Positions 7,840 through 14,760 of a stretch of DNA of 14,790 nt are shown here, piece after piece. The position numbers and the translations under genes are program-made. The stretch spans positions 1 through 14,790 of the forward strand of contig CAJVXG010000018.1 in assembly GCA_913009215.1 (NCBI GenBank), read 5' to 3'. Every line of letters begins with the position of its first letter. The first letter of the stretch is position 1. The notes beneath the pieces were generated by a model. The model was not told the origin of the DNA, ran no database searches, and saw nothing but the letters and a program-made list of their open reading frames with translations. This DNA is from an uncultured Gammaproteobacteria bacterium. Lineage in GTDB: Bacteria > Pseudomonadota > Gammaproteobacteria > Acidiferrobacterales > CAJVXG01.

Positions 7840-8634
7840 ATGAAAGTAGCAATGGCAGCCATTACCGATATTGGCATGGTCCGTGAAAAAAACGAGGACC
7901 AGGTCGCTATTGCGCCGGAGCTGGGGCTGGCCGTCCTTGCTGACGGCATGGGCGGGCATCAGGCCGGTGAAGTCGCCAGTGATATGGCCATTGATATGAT
8001 TACCCGGCACTTCGCCGAATCGTTTGAGCATTGCGACAAAAAAAACGGGGTGCTGAAAAACGAAACCAGCGTGATCTGTGAGGCCATTCAGATGGCCAAT
8101 GCGGCCATTTTTGAAATGGCGCACCAACGCCCCGAATGCAATGGCATGGGCTCCACCATTGTCGTCACGCTGTTTTATAACAACCGTATGTACGTGGGCC
8201 ATGTCGGCGATTCGCGCCTGTACCGTTTTCGTAAAAACAGGCTGGAGCAGATGACCGATGACCACTCGGTGGTACAGGAGCTGCTCTCCCGGGGATTGAT
8301 TTCCCCCGACGAAGCGCGCAACTCAGCCCATAAGAATCTGGTAACCCGGGCCTTGGGTATTGAAAGCGATGTAGAACCGGACATCGATTCGCAGGCTGTT
8401 GAAGAAAACGATATTTACCTGCTGTGTTCCGATGGTCTTAATGACGTATTGCCGGACGATGCCATTGAAATGGTTATGCTTGATCACAGTAGGGATATTA
8501 TTGAGGCATCCAAGGTCCTGGTCCGTGAAGCCAATGATCGCGGCGGACCGGATAATATATCAGTCGTGCTGGTAAAGCTTGGCAAGAAATTAAGTGAAAA
8601 CGAAGTGTATCCCTTGCGTGAACTAAAGGGCTAG
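7840..8634 (+). CDS. PP2C-family (PPM) Ser/Thr protein phosphatase
   Basis: A 264-residue soluble metal-dependent phosphatase that would reverse phosphorylation by the kinase encoded just upstream. PPM motifs occur in order: DIGMVREKNED (10-20), metal-binding D35-G36 in LADGMGGHQAGE, GMGSTIVV, VGHVGDSRLYR, the TDDHSVVQELLSRG stretch, D198 in CSDGLND, and D238 in GGPDNIS. All the metal-site aspartates I can identify are present. I chose ATG 7840, with AGGA at 7827-7830 (9-nt spacing), beginning 4 nt after the kinase stop. An in-frame ATG 7822 would add six residues and overlap the kinase gene by 14 nt. There is no signal peptide or membrane helix. The context (kinase, phosphatase, FHA) indicates a dedicated signalling set. 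Type VI secretion loci carry a similar PppA phosphatase, but no such locus is present here. Confidence 0.92.
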   Translation: MKVAMAAITDIGMVREKNEDQVAIAPELGLAVLADGMGGHQAGEVASDMAIDMITRHFAESFEHCDKKNGVLKNETSVICEAIQMANAAIFEMAHQRPECNGMGSTIVVTLFYNNRMYVGHVGDSRLYRFRKNRLEQMTDDHSVVQELLSRGLISPDEARNSAHKNLVTRALGIESDVEPDIDSQAVEENDIYLLCSDGLNDVLPDDAIEMVMLDHSRDIIEASKVLVREANDRGGPDNISVVLVKLGKKLSENEVYPLRELKG

Positions 8635-8659
8635 TAATATTGCAAGGTTTTAGGGATAC
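8607..8659 (+). promoter_or_regulatory. Nested inverted repeats between phosphatase and FHA genes, possible attenuator
   Basis: GTATCCCT (8607-8614) pairs perfectly with AGGGATAC (8652-8659). CCTTGC (8612-8617) pairs perfectly with GCAAGG (8642-8647), which is followed by TTTT. The two stems share bases 8612-8614 and so cannot form in full together. The first arms lie in the end of the PP2C gene. A weak promoter, TTGCAA (8640-8645) with TATTGT (8663-8668) and a 17-bp spacer, also overlaps. This may tune FHA expression separately from the phosphatase. The structure is speculative. Confidence 0.3.
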
Positions 8660-8697
8660 TTTTATTGTTGCAGTATTTGCTATCAGGAGCAAAAAGA

Positions 8698-9390
8698 ATG
8701 GCAAAACTAATATTAAAATTTAATAACGAGGTCATTGACCATATCGATGTTGTCCAGGGCGACATGAAAATGGGTCGCAAACCCACTTCAGATGTTGTGC
8801 TGGATAACCTGGCAGTGAGCGGCACCCACGCCAACATCTTTACCATTGGCGAGGACTCCTTTGTCCAGGACATGGGGAGCACCAACGGCACATTTGTAAA
8901 TAATAAAAAGATCACGAAGCATCACCTGAGAAACGGCGACGTCATTTCAATTGGTAAACACTCTCTGATTTTCGTCAGCGAAGTAACGCAACAGGAAAGC
9001 ACGGAAGACTTCGCCAAGACCGTGGTAATTAACCCGAGTGCCTTTGATACACCAAAACCTGCTGCCGCAAAACCGCGCCATGTCGATACCATGGAAACGG
9101 AAGTATCCAAAACGAGCAAGGAAGACAGGATCGGGGCCTTGTTCGTGCTGTCGGGCGCCAATAGCGGCAAGCGCATTGAGCTGACCAAGAGCATGACCAG
9201 TCTTGGCCGTGCCGGTAAACGCGCCGGTGTCATTCGTCGCACCGATAACGGTTATATGCTGTTACACGCCGAAAATGAGGCAGAGTCACCGAGATTGAAT
9301 GGCAAGCCACTATCGGCCAACGGCACTGAGTTGGAAAACGGCGATATTATCGAGGTCAGTGGGTCACGGCTGCAGTTCTACCTGAAGTAG
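8698..9390 (+). CDS. Protein with one canonical and one degenerate FHA domain
   Basis: A 230-residue cytoplasmic protein. FHA domains bind phosphothreonine peptides, so this is the likely reader for the kinase/phosphatase pair. The first FHA domain (about residues 1-95) keeps the signature: G26-R27, S41 and H44 in SGTHANI, and N63-G64 in GSTNGTFVNN. A linker (about 96-144) follows, rich in Pro, Ala and charged residues and holding T108 in KTVVINP. A second FHA-like domain (about 145-230) has SLGRAG and LNGKP...LENGDII but lacks the Ser/His phosphopeptide residues, so it is probably structural or binds differently. ATG 8698 has AGGAG at 8685-8689 (8-nt spacing). The frame is open to 8665, but that start has no support. 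The gene ends 5 bp from the convergent radA stop. Confidence 0.87.
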   Translation: MAKLILKFNNEVIDHIDVVQGDMKMGRKPTSDVVLDNLAVSGTHANIFTIGEDSFVQDMGSTNGTFVNNKKITKHHLRNGDVISIGKHSLIFVSEVTQQESTEDFAKTVVINPSAFDTPKPAAAKPRHVDTMETEVSKTSKEDRIGALFVLSGANSGKRIELTKSMTSLGRAGKRAGVIRRTDNGYMLLHAENEAESPRLNGKPLSANGTELENGDIIEVSGSRLQFYLK

Positions 9391-9395
9391 CAGGT

Positions 9396-10760
9396 CTACT
9401 GAAACAACTGAAACAGTTCACCCAGACGCTTGATGGCGATCACATCCATACCCTTGATTGCCTGTTTCGGTTTGTTGGCCGCTGCCACCATGGCTCGTTT
9501 AAAGCCCAGCTTGGCCGCTTCCTGAAGCCTTTCCTGACCACGCTGCACCGGTCGAATCTCTCCCCCCAGGCCAATCTCGCCAAAGACCACCAGGTCCTTG
9601 CCCAGGGGCTGATCACGTAAGCTCGATACCATGGCGACTACTACGGCAAGATCAGAACCGGTTTCACTAATGCGTACCCCTCCAACCACATTAATAAAGA
9701 CGTCGTAATCCGACAACGAGACATCGGCATGGCGGTGTAACACTGCCAGCAACATCGCCAGACGGTTTTGATCCAGACCGACACAAACACGACGCGGGTT
9801 GTTATGTGGACTACTGTCGACCAGGGCTTGCACCTCGACCAACAATGGCCGTGTCCCTTCCTGTGTGGCAAGCACCACATCACCGGAAACACGATCGCCC
9901 TGTCGACTTAAAAATAGCGCCGACGGGTTGTTGACCTCGCGCAAACCGGTCTCGGACATGACAAAAACACCAATCTCGTTAACCGCACCGAAGCGATTCT
10001 TGATGGCGCGTACAATACGGAAGCTGTTGCTGGCTTCGCCCTCAAAATACAATACGGTGTCTACCATGTGTTCCAGTACCCGAGGACCGGCCAGCGCGCC
10101 TTCTTTAGTGACATGGCCGACCAGGTACAAGGCCGTGCCGCTCTGCTTGGCGAATCGCACCAGTTGTGCCGCACATTCCCGGACTTGAGATACGCTACCC
10201 GGCGCCGATTGCAGTAATTCGGTATACAAGGTTTGTATAGAATCGATAACGATAATACCGGGCTTGTGTTGCTGCACGCCTTGCAGAATACGTTCCAGCC
10301 CGTTTTCGGTCATTATTTGCAATGACTTGCTATCCAAATCGAGACGGTGGGCGCGCATGGCGACCTGTTCCGCCGATTCCTCGCCAGTGACATACAGCGT
10401 TTGCGTTTGCGCACTCATGGTGGTCAACGCCTGTAGCAACAAGGTCGACTTGCCAATCCCGGGATCCCCGCCCAACAACACCACTGAGCCAGGCACCATG
10501 CCGCCGCCCAGAACTCGATCCAGTTCCTCCAGCCCGGTGGAGTAACGCGTCAGGTCTTCCGGCTTGATATTATCCAGGGTCTGGATTTCTGTGCGCGATG
10601 CAAAACCATCAATGGAGATAACGCCACGTCGCGGTGACGATGGCGCCTGTACGTTCTCTGTCAGACTGTTCCAGGCATTACAGGACGGGCACTGCCCCAC
10701 CCACTTCGGTGAACTGGCGCCACAGTCATTACAGACATAAACGGATTTGGTTTTCGCCAT
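9396..10760 (-). CDS. radA: DNA repair ATPase/helicase RadA (Sms)
   Basis: RadA is a RecA-like hexameric motor that drives branch migration of recombination intermediates. At 454 residues it matches the usual length (about 460). It has an N-terminal C4 zinc finger (C10, C13, C24, C27), a RecA-like ATPase with Walker A GGDPGIGKST (K104), and the RadA-specific KNRFG motif at 254-258. The C-terminus is a Lon-protease-like domain (GLGGEIRPVQRGQERLQEA), which in RadA is not proteolytic but acts as a scaffold. The start follows alr by 6 nt, with only a weak Shine-Dalgarno-like sequence. It is the last gene of a dnaB-alr-radA unit and converges on the FHA gene. No strong terminator hairpin with a T-run is visible beyond its stop. 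Confidence 0.96.
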   Translation of the reverse strand: MAKTKSVYVCNDCGASSPKWVGQCPSCNAWNSLTENVQAPSSPRRGVISIDGFASRTEIQTLDNIKPEDLTRYSTGLEELDRVLGGGMVPGSVVLLGGDPGIGKSTLLLQALTTMSAQTQTLYVTGEESAEQVAMRAHRLDLDSKSLQIMTENGLERILQGVQQHKPGIIVIDSIQTLYTELLQSAPGSVSQVRECAAQLVRFAKQSGTALYLVGHVTKEGALAGPRVLEHMVDTVLYFEGEASNSFRIVRAIKNRFGAVNEIGVFVMSETGLREVNNPSALFLSRQGDRVSGDVVLATQEGTRPLLVEVQALVDSSPHNNPRRVCVGLDQNRLAMLLAVLHRHADVSLSDYDVFINVVGGVRISETGSDLAVVVAMVSSLRDQPLGKDLVVFGEIGLGGEIRPVQRGQERLQEAAKLGFKRAMVAAANKPKQAIKGMDVIAIKRLGELFQLFQ

Positions 10761-10766
10761 ATTGTT

Positions 10767-11843
10767 TTATTCTTGCTCAATCCTGGGTACGCGATCGGTC
10801 ACCCGGCATAATAATTCATAGGCAATGGTATTGGTACGATTGGCGATCTCCTCCACCGGTAGGCGCTTGCCCCAAAGCACTACCGGATCACCGGGCTTGG
10901 CGTCCGGCACCTTGCGCAGGCTTACCGTAATCATGTCCATGGAAACACGACCAATCAGTGATACCGGTTTACCCTTGACCAGTACCGGCGTGCCCTTGGG
11001 CGCATTGCGCGGATAGCCATCGCCGTAACCGACAGCAACGACGCCGACCGGCATGTCGCGCGAGCAAACGTAATCACCGCCATAGCCAATCGGGTCACCC
11101 TGCTTGCGTTGATGCACCGCAATCAATTTGCTGCGAAAGGTCATGACCGGCTTCAAGTCCAGTTGTTTGCCGGCACTGCCGGCATTGGGTGAGGCGCCAT
11201 AGAGCATAATGCCCGGGCGCACCCAGTCGAGATGGGTCTCCGGCCAGTTAAAGATAGCGGCGGAATTGGCCATGCTTTGTTCCAGACCAAAGCTCGCATT
11301 CAGTTCCTGCGCTACCCGGCATTGCTCCATGGTCGTAGAGTCAAATGTGTTATCGGCATTGGGGAAATGCGCCATCAAGCGGATGCGGCCAATGCATTTG
11401 CAGTCTTCCAGGCGCAACATGGCTTTCATAAACCGGTCCGGGGTAAAACCGATACGATGCATGCCAGTGTCGACCTTGATCCAGACGTTCAACGGAGTGG
11501 CGGCAACGTAGCGTTCCAGCAGACCGATTTGATATTCGTCATGGATCACCGGCGCCAGACCATATTGTTCCAGCAGCGGTATCTCGCTGGCCTCGAAAAA
11601 ACCTTCGAGCAAACAGATCGGCGCCGTAATACCGGCCTCGCGAACGGCAATGGCCTCCTCGACGCTGGCGACACCAAAGGCGACGCCGTCGTTCAGGGTT
11701 TTGGCGGTCCACTGGATGCCGTGACCGTAGCCATTGGCCTTGATGATGGCCATGACACGGGATTTACTGGCGTGCTTTTTTGCCGTAAGCAAATTGTGGC
11801 GCAGGGCCTGGGCATCCAGTGTGGCCTGCACTGGTCTGGTCAT
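10767..11843 (-). CDS. alr: Alanine racemase
   Basis: A PLP-dependent fold-type III racemase that interconverts L- and D-alanine, supplying D-Ala for peptidoglycan cross-bridges. The 358 residues match the E. coli enzymes. The PLP lysine is K35 in AIIKANGYGHG, and the second catalytic base is Y254 in PIGYGGDYV, where the family has its conserved tyrosine. WIKVDTGMHRIGF (from W121), MANSAA and RPGIMLYG are further signatures. An N-terminal TIM-barrel and C-terminal beta domain are expected. The gene lies 3 nt after dnaB, so translation is probably coupled. A dnaB-alr pairing is known from E. coli and relatives, so I infer the biosynthetic (Alr) rather than catabolic (DadX) role. Confidence 0.96.
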   Translation of the reverse strand: MTRPVQATLDAQALRHNLLTAKKHASKSRVMAIIKANGYGHGIQWTAKTLNDGVAFGVASVEEAIAVREAGITAPICLLEGFFEASEIPLLEQYGLAPVIHDEYQIGLLERYVAATPLNVWIKVDTGMHRIGFTPDRFMKAMLRLEDCKCIGRIRLMAHFPNADNTFDSTTMEQCRVAQELNASFGLEQSMANSAAIFNWPETHLDWVRPGIMLYGASPNAGSAGKQLDLKPVMTFRSKLIAVHQRKQGDPIGYGGDYVCSRDMPVGVVAVGYGDGYPRNAPKGTPVLVKGKPVSLIGRVSMDMITVSLRKVPDAKPGDPVVLWGKRLPVEEIANRTNTIAYELLCRVTDRVPRIEQE

Positions 11844-11846
11844 AAA

Positions 11847-13232
11847 CTAATATTCTTCTTCGCGTGATGTATAGTTCTCAAACTTGGTGTATTGACCCAG
11901 GAAGGTCAATCGCACCTTACCTATCGGACCGTTACGTTGCTTGCCAATAATGATTTCGGCCACGCCTTTGTCCAGACTGTCTTCATTATAGGCTTCATCG
12001 CGATAGATGAAAAAGATCACGTCGGCATCCTGCTCAATGGCGCCAGACTCACGCAAATCGGACATAATAGGTCGTTTGTCGTTACGCTGCTCCAGACTAC
12101 GATTTAATTGCGACAACGCGATAACGGGGATATTCAGCTCCTTGGCCATGGCCTTCAACGCACGAGTAATATTGGAAATCTCGGTGGCGCGATTCTCGTT
12201 ACCCTCCGGACCCTGCATCAATTGCAGGTAATCGATAATGATCATGTCGAGGCCATGCTCGCGTTGCAGCCGGCGGGCACGGGAGCGCAACTCCATCACC
12301 GTAATCGCCGGCGTATCATCAACAAAAATCGGCGCCTCGGCCAGCAAAGTCATGGCCGAGGTCAGACGTGGCCAGTCTTCGTCGTCCAGTTTACCGCTGC
12401 GTATCTTGCCGGAATTGATGCGACCCAGCGAGGCCAGCATGCGCATGGCGATTTGCTCGCTCGGCATTTCCAGGCTGAACAAGCCGACCTTCATTTTCTG
12501 ACCAATGGCGGCGTTCTCGGCAATATTCATGGCCAAAGACGTTTTACCCATGGAGGGCCGACCGGCGACAATAATCAAATCGGCCTTTTGCAACCCCAGG
12601 GTCATATTGTCGAGATCGGTATAACCGGTCTGGATACCGGTAAACGGGTTATCGGAACGGTACAGTTCGTCAATACGGTCTACGGTTTTGGTCAGCAGGC
12701 TGCTGAGCGCCTCGAAACCGCCGCGGCGACGTGCGCCCTGCTCGCTGATGTTGAGGATTTCCTGTTCCGCCTTGTCCAGCAATGCGGCAGCATCGCGACC
12801 TTGCGGCTGATAGGCCAGATCGGTAATACCGCCGGCAATCTCGATCAGCTTGCGGCGCACCGCATCCTCGTGAACAATCTCGGCATAGGCCAGGATATTG
12901 GCGGCACTGGGCGTATTATCGGCCAGGCTGGCAAGATAGCTCAGGCCGCCAGCCTGCTCCAGGCGGTCATTTTTCTCCAGCCACTCGGACACCGTGACGA
13001 CATCGGCGGGGTTATTCTCGTCACAGAGGGCCTGCAACGCAGCATAGATCAGTCGGTGTTCCTTACGATAGAAATCGCTGGCGGCAAGCTTGTCGGCAAG
13101 CTGGTCCCAACGCAGATTATCGAGCATTAATCCACCGAGAACGGCCTGTTCGGCCTCAATGGATTGCGGTGGTAATTTTATTTTTTGGGCGACGTTATCG
13201 ATACCACCAATCGAGTATGCACTTTCCGCCAT
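11847..13232 (-). CDS. dnaB: Replicative DNA helicase DnaB
   Basis: The hexameric 5'-3' helicase that unwinds DNA at the replication fork and recruits primase. At 461 residues it is close to E. coli DnaB (471). The N-terminal helical domain begins near LPPQSIEAEQAVLGGLML (residues 20-37), and a linker region leads to the RecA-like motor. Walker A is GRPSMGKTS with K230, Walker B is in DMIIIDYLQL, and SQLNRSLEQR is the typical later motif. The C-terminus is acidic (SREEEY). No intein interrupts the gene. ATG 13232 has GAGGGA just upstream. The gene is transcribed apart from rplI, since a strong terminator separates them, and its upstream gap carries a -10 box and DnaA-box-like sequences. Confidence 0.97.
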   Translation of the reverse strand: MAESAYSIGGIDNVAQKIKLPPQSIEAEQAVLGGLMLDNLRWDQLADKLAASDFYRKEHRLIYAALQALCDENNPADVVTVSEWLEKNDRLEQAGGLSYLASLADNTPSAANILAYAEIVHEDAVRRKLIEIAGGITDLAYQPQGRDAAALLDKAEQEILNISEQGARRRGGFEALSSLLTKTVDRIDELYRSDNPFTGIQTGYTDLDNMTLGLQKADLIIVAGRPSMGKTSLAMNIAENAAIGQKMKVGLFSLEMPSEQIAMRMLASLGRINSGKIRSGKLDDEDWPRLTSAMTLLAEAPIFVDDTPAITVMELRSRARRLQREHGLDMIIIDYLQLMQGPEGNENRATEISNITRALKAMAKELNIPVIALSQLNRSLEQRNDKRPIMSDLRESGAIEQDADVIFFIYRDEAYNEDSLDKGVAEIIIGKQRNGPIGKVRLTFLGQYTKFENYTSREEEY

Positions 13233-13282
13233 TAGTCCCTCAGTTTTATAATAATTTTGGTAATTGTATACGGGTTGGTGCC

Positions 13283-13288
13283 ATTATA
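13283..13288 (-). promoter_or_regulatory. Predicted -10 box of the dnaB promoter
   Basis: On the minus strand a perfect TATAAT lies at 13288-13283, about 50 bp before the dnaB start. No good -35 hexamer sits 16-18 bp upstream (the bases are T-rich, TTTTTC), so an activator may help or another promoter may be used. This is the best candidate start for the dnaB-alr-radA transcript after the upstream terminator. Confidence 0.45.
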
Positions 13289-13351
13289 GACAGCTCATCG
13301 AATTAGAAAAAGCAAAATCTCATACCGCTGTACTCACAGCTTACAAACATT

Positions 13352-13372
13352 TCATCCACAAGCTTATGCACA
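13352..13372 (+). promoter_or_regulatory. Two DnaA-box-like sites upstream of dnaB
   Basis: TTATGCACA at 13364-13372 fits the DnaA-box consensus TTATNCACA exactly. TCATCCACA at 13352-13360 differs from TTATCCACA at one base. Both read the same way and start 12 bp apart. They lie about 65-90 bp upstream of the dnaB -10 box, on the far side of any polymerase footprint, so DnaA could modulate dnaB transcription from here. Confidence 0.45.
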
Positions 13373-13384
13373 GTCTTTTATGTC

Positions 13385-13421
13385 AAAAAAACAAAAAACG
13401 GCCCGGGAAAACCCGGGCCGT
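13385..13421 (-). terminator. Strong Rho-independent terminator of the rpsF-rpsR-rplI operon
   Basis: ACGGCCCGGG (13398-13407) and CCCGGGCCGT (13412-13421) form a perfect 10-bp GC-rich stem with a 4-base loop. Read on the minus strand, the stem is followed by TTTTTTG and then TTTTTTT (down to 13385). It begins about 20 nt past the rplI stop and insulates dnaB from ribosomal-protein transcription. Confidence 0.95.
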
Positions 13422-13442
13422 CGTGTTACAGCACGTTAATAT

Positions 13443-13892
13443 CTATTCTTCGCCGATGACATTGACCGTGATCTTGAAGCTGACCTCCGAATGCAGCGAC
13501 ACCCCTATTTCGTGCTCGCCAATATCCTTCAATGCACCTTGTGGCATCTCGATCTCAGACTTGCTCAGATCACAACCCTGCTGTTTCATGGCCTCGACAA
13601 TGTCATTAGTGCCGACAGAACCATAGAGCTTGCCCTCCGCCGCAACCTTGCGCGTAATCTCCAGTGTAATACCCTGGATTAGTGCGGCACGGCCCTGGGC
13701 GGCAGCCAAAGTTTCGGTCTGATGTTTCTCCAGCTCGCCCCGACGGGCTTCAAATTTCGCCTTATTGGCCTCGGTAGCCGGTATCGCCTTGCTGTACGGA
13801 AACAGGTAATTGCGGGCATAACCTGACTTGACGTTGACCTGGGACCCCAGTTCGCCAAGGTTGCGGATTTTTTCCAGTAAAATGACTTCCAT
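13443..13892 (-). CDS. rplI: 50S ribosomal protein L9
   Basis: L9 binds 23S rRNA near the base of the L1 stalk and helps maintain reading frame. From ATG 13892 it is 149 residues, the E. coli length. The N-terminal rRNA-binding domain begins MEVILLEKIRNLG and has the typical VKSGYARNYLFP. The long connecting helix (roughly residues 42-74, with KAKFEARRGELEKHQ) and the C-terminal domain (GKLYGSVGTNDI, then HSEVSFKITVNV) are complete. The frame is open to 13961, but that would overlap rpsR. ATG 13892 has a GGGGG Shine-Dalgarno and is 10 nt after the rpsR stop. Confidence 0.97.
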   Translation of the reverse strand: MEVILLEKIRNLGELGSQVNVKSGYARNYLFPYSKAIPATEANKAKFEARRGELEKHQTETLAAAQGRAALIQGITLEITRKVAAEGKLYGSVGTNDIVEAMKQQGCDLSKSEIEMPQGALKDIGEHEIGVSLHSEVSFKITVNVIGEE

Positions 13893-13902
13893 CGCGACCC
13901 CC

Positions 13903-14130
13903 TTACTTATGACTGTCGCAATACGGCAACAGCGCCAGGAAACGGGCGTATTTGACGGCACGCGTCAACTGTCGTTGATATCTGGCCTTGGTGCCGGTAT
14001 TGCGGCTCGGAATAATTTTTCCGGTTTCGGTGACATAGGCCTTGAGTAAGGCCAGATCCTTGTAGTCGATCTCTTCAATGCCCTCGGCAGTGAAGCGACA
14101 GAATTTCTTGCGTCTTATAAATCGGGCCAT
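13903..14130 (-). CDS. rpsR: 30S ribosomal protein S18
   Basis: S18 pairs with S6 on the platform of the 30S subunit. The 75 residues equal the E. coli length and begin MARFIRRKKFCRFTAEG. The middle stretch IDYKDLALLKAYVTETGKI and the basic stretch RNTGTKARYQRQLTRAVKYA are the conserved rRNA-binding parts. The start is 3 nt after the rpsF stop codon, and its Shine-Dalgarno (GGAG) lies inside the last codons of rpsF, so the two are translationally coupled. In E. coli priB sits between these genes. Here there is no room for it. Confidence 0.97.
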   Translation of the reverse strand: MARFIRRKKFCRFTAEGIEEIDYKDLALLKAYVTETGKIIPSRNTGTKARYQRQLTRAVKYARFLALLPYCDSHK

Positions 14131-14133
14131 GTC

Positions 14134-14760
14134 TTATTTCTCCACCGTGGTTTCTTCGGCATCGGCCGGTTTGTCATCGGAAGCAGCGGTCTCTTCAACA
14201 TCCGCTGGCTTATCTTCGGAAACGACGGTTTCTTCCGTATCGGCTGGCTTATCTTCGGAAGCGACGGTTTCTTCCGTATCGGCTGGCTTATCTTCGGAAG
14301 CGACGGTTTCTTCCGTATCGGCTGGTGGGTCTTCGGTTGCGACTGCTGCTGCTTCACTGGCAGTGGCCGCTGCCGCTGTTTGCGCCTCAGTCTCGGCCTT
14401 GCGTTTGGCGGCGACCTCGGCCTCGCGGTTGGCTTCTTCCTCCACCTCTTTCAGCATTGGTGAGGTGTCGGTAACGGCCTTGTCGCGTTTGATGACCAGC
14501 GAACGAATCACGGCATCGTTGAATTTGAAGGCCGATTCCAGTTCGCGCAATGCTTCCAGCGAACATTCGACGTTCAGCATGACATAGTGTGCCTTGTGGA
14601 TCTTGTTGATGGGATAAGCCAGCAGGCGGCGGCCCCAGTCTTCCTCGCGATGGACTATGCCGTCGGCCTTTTCGACCATGCTGCGATAGCGTTCCACCAT
14701 CGCCGGCACTTGTTCGCTCTGGTCCGGGTGGACCAGTAATACCATTTCATAATGTCGCAT
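14134..14760 (-). CDS. rpsF: 30S ribosomal protein S6 with an extended acidic repeat tail
   Basis: S6 forms a dimer with S18 on the 30S platform. Residues 1 to about 105 are a normal S6 fold (MRHYEMVLLVHPDQSEQV, DWGRRLLAYPINKIHKAHYV, LESAFKFNDAVIRSLVIKRD). The protein then runs to 208 residues, against about 131-135 in E. coli. The extension is a charged Ala/Glu helix-like stretch (about 106-139), then five 13-residue repeats of the VASEDKPADTEET type (140-204) and a final TVEK. The tail is strongly acidic and probably disordered. E. coli S6 also carries a Glu-rich end, which RimK lengthens, so an acidic tail is not alien to S6, but this length and periodicity are unusual. ATG 14760 has AAGGGG shortly upstream. 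The operon promoter lies beyond the window. Confidence 0.95.
   Translation of the reverse strand: MRHYEMVLLVHPDQSEQVPAMVERYRSMVEKADGIVHREEDWGRRLLAYPINKIHKAHYVMLNVECSLEALRELESAFKFNDAVIRSLVIKRDKAVTDTSPMLKEVEEEANREAEVAAKRKAETEAQTAAAATASEAAAVATEDPPADTEETVASEDKPADTEETVASEDKPADTEETVVSEDKPADVEETAASDDKPADAEETTVEK
14149..14343 (-). repeat. Five in-frame 39-bp tandem repeats in the 3' end of rpsF
   Basis: Five contiguous 39-bp units encode 13 residues each: VATEDPPADTEET, VASEDKPADTEET twice, VVSEDKPADVEET and AASDDKPADAEET. The two middle units (14227-14265 and 14266-14304) are identical at all 39 bases, pointing to recent duplication or homogenisation. Units at 14305-14343 and 14188-14226 each differ from them at about six bases. 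As a minisatellite in frame, the number of units can change without breaking the gene. Confidence 0.95.

Noticed and set aside
5280..9390. Kinase/phosphatase/FHA trio as part of a type VI secretion locus
   Set aside because: No tss, hcp, vgrG, clpV or tag genes are visible on either side. The neighbours are lysine and replication genes.
9380..9395. ACCTG/CAGGT inverted repeat spanning the end of the FHA gene beside the radA stop
   Set aside because: Only 5 bp of stem with a 6-base loop and no T-run on either strand. It is too weak to call a terminator.
12108..13130. A 340-codon open frame on the plus strand opposite dnaB
   Set aside because: Its translation is low in complexity for a real protein (rich in Gln, His, Gly and Ile), matches no family I know, and lies wholly antisense to a certain dnaB gene. 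It is a shadow frame.
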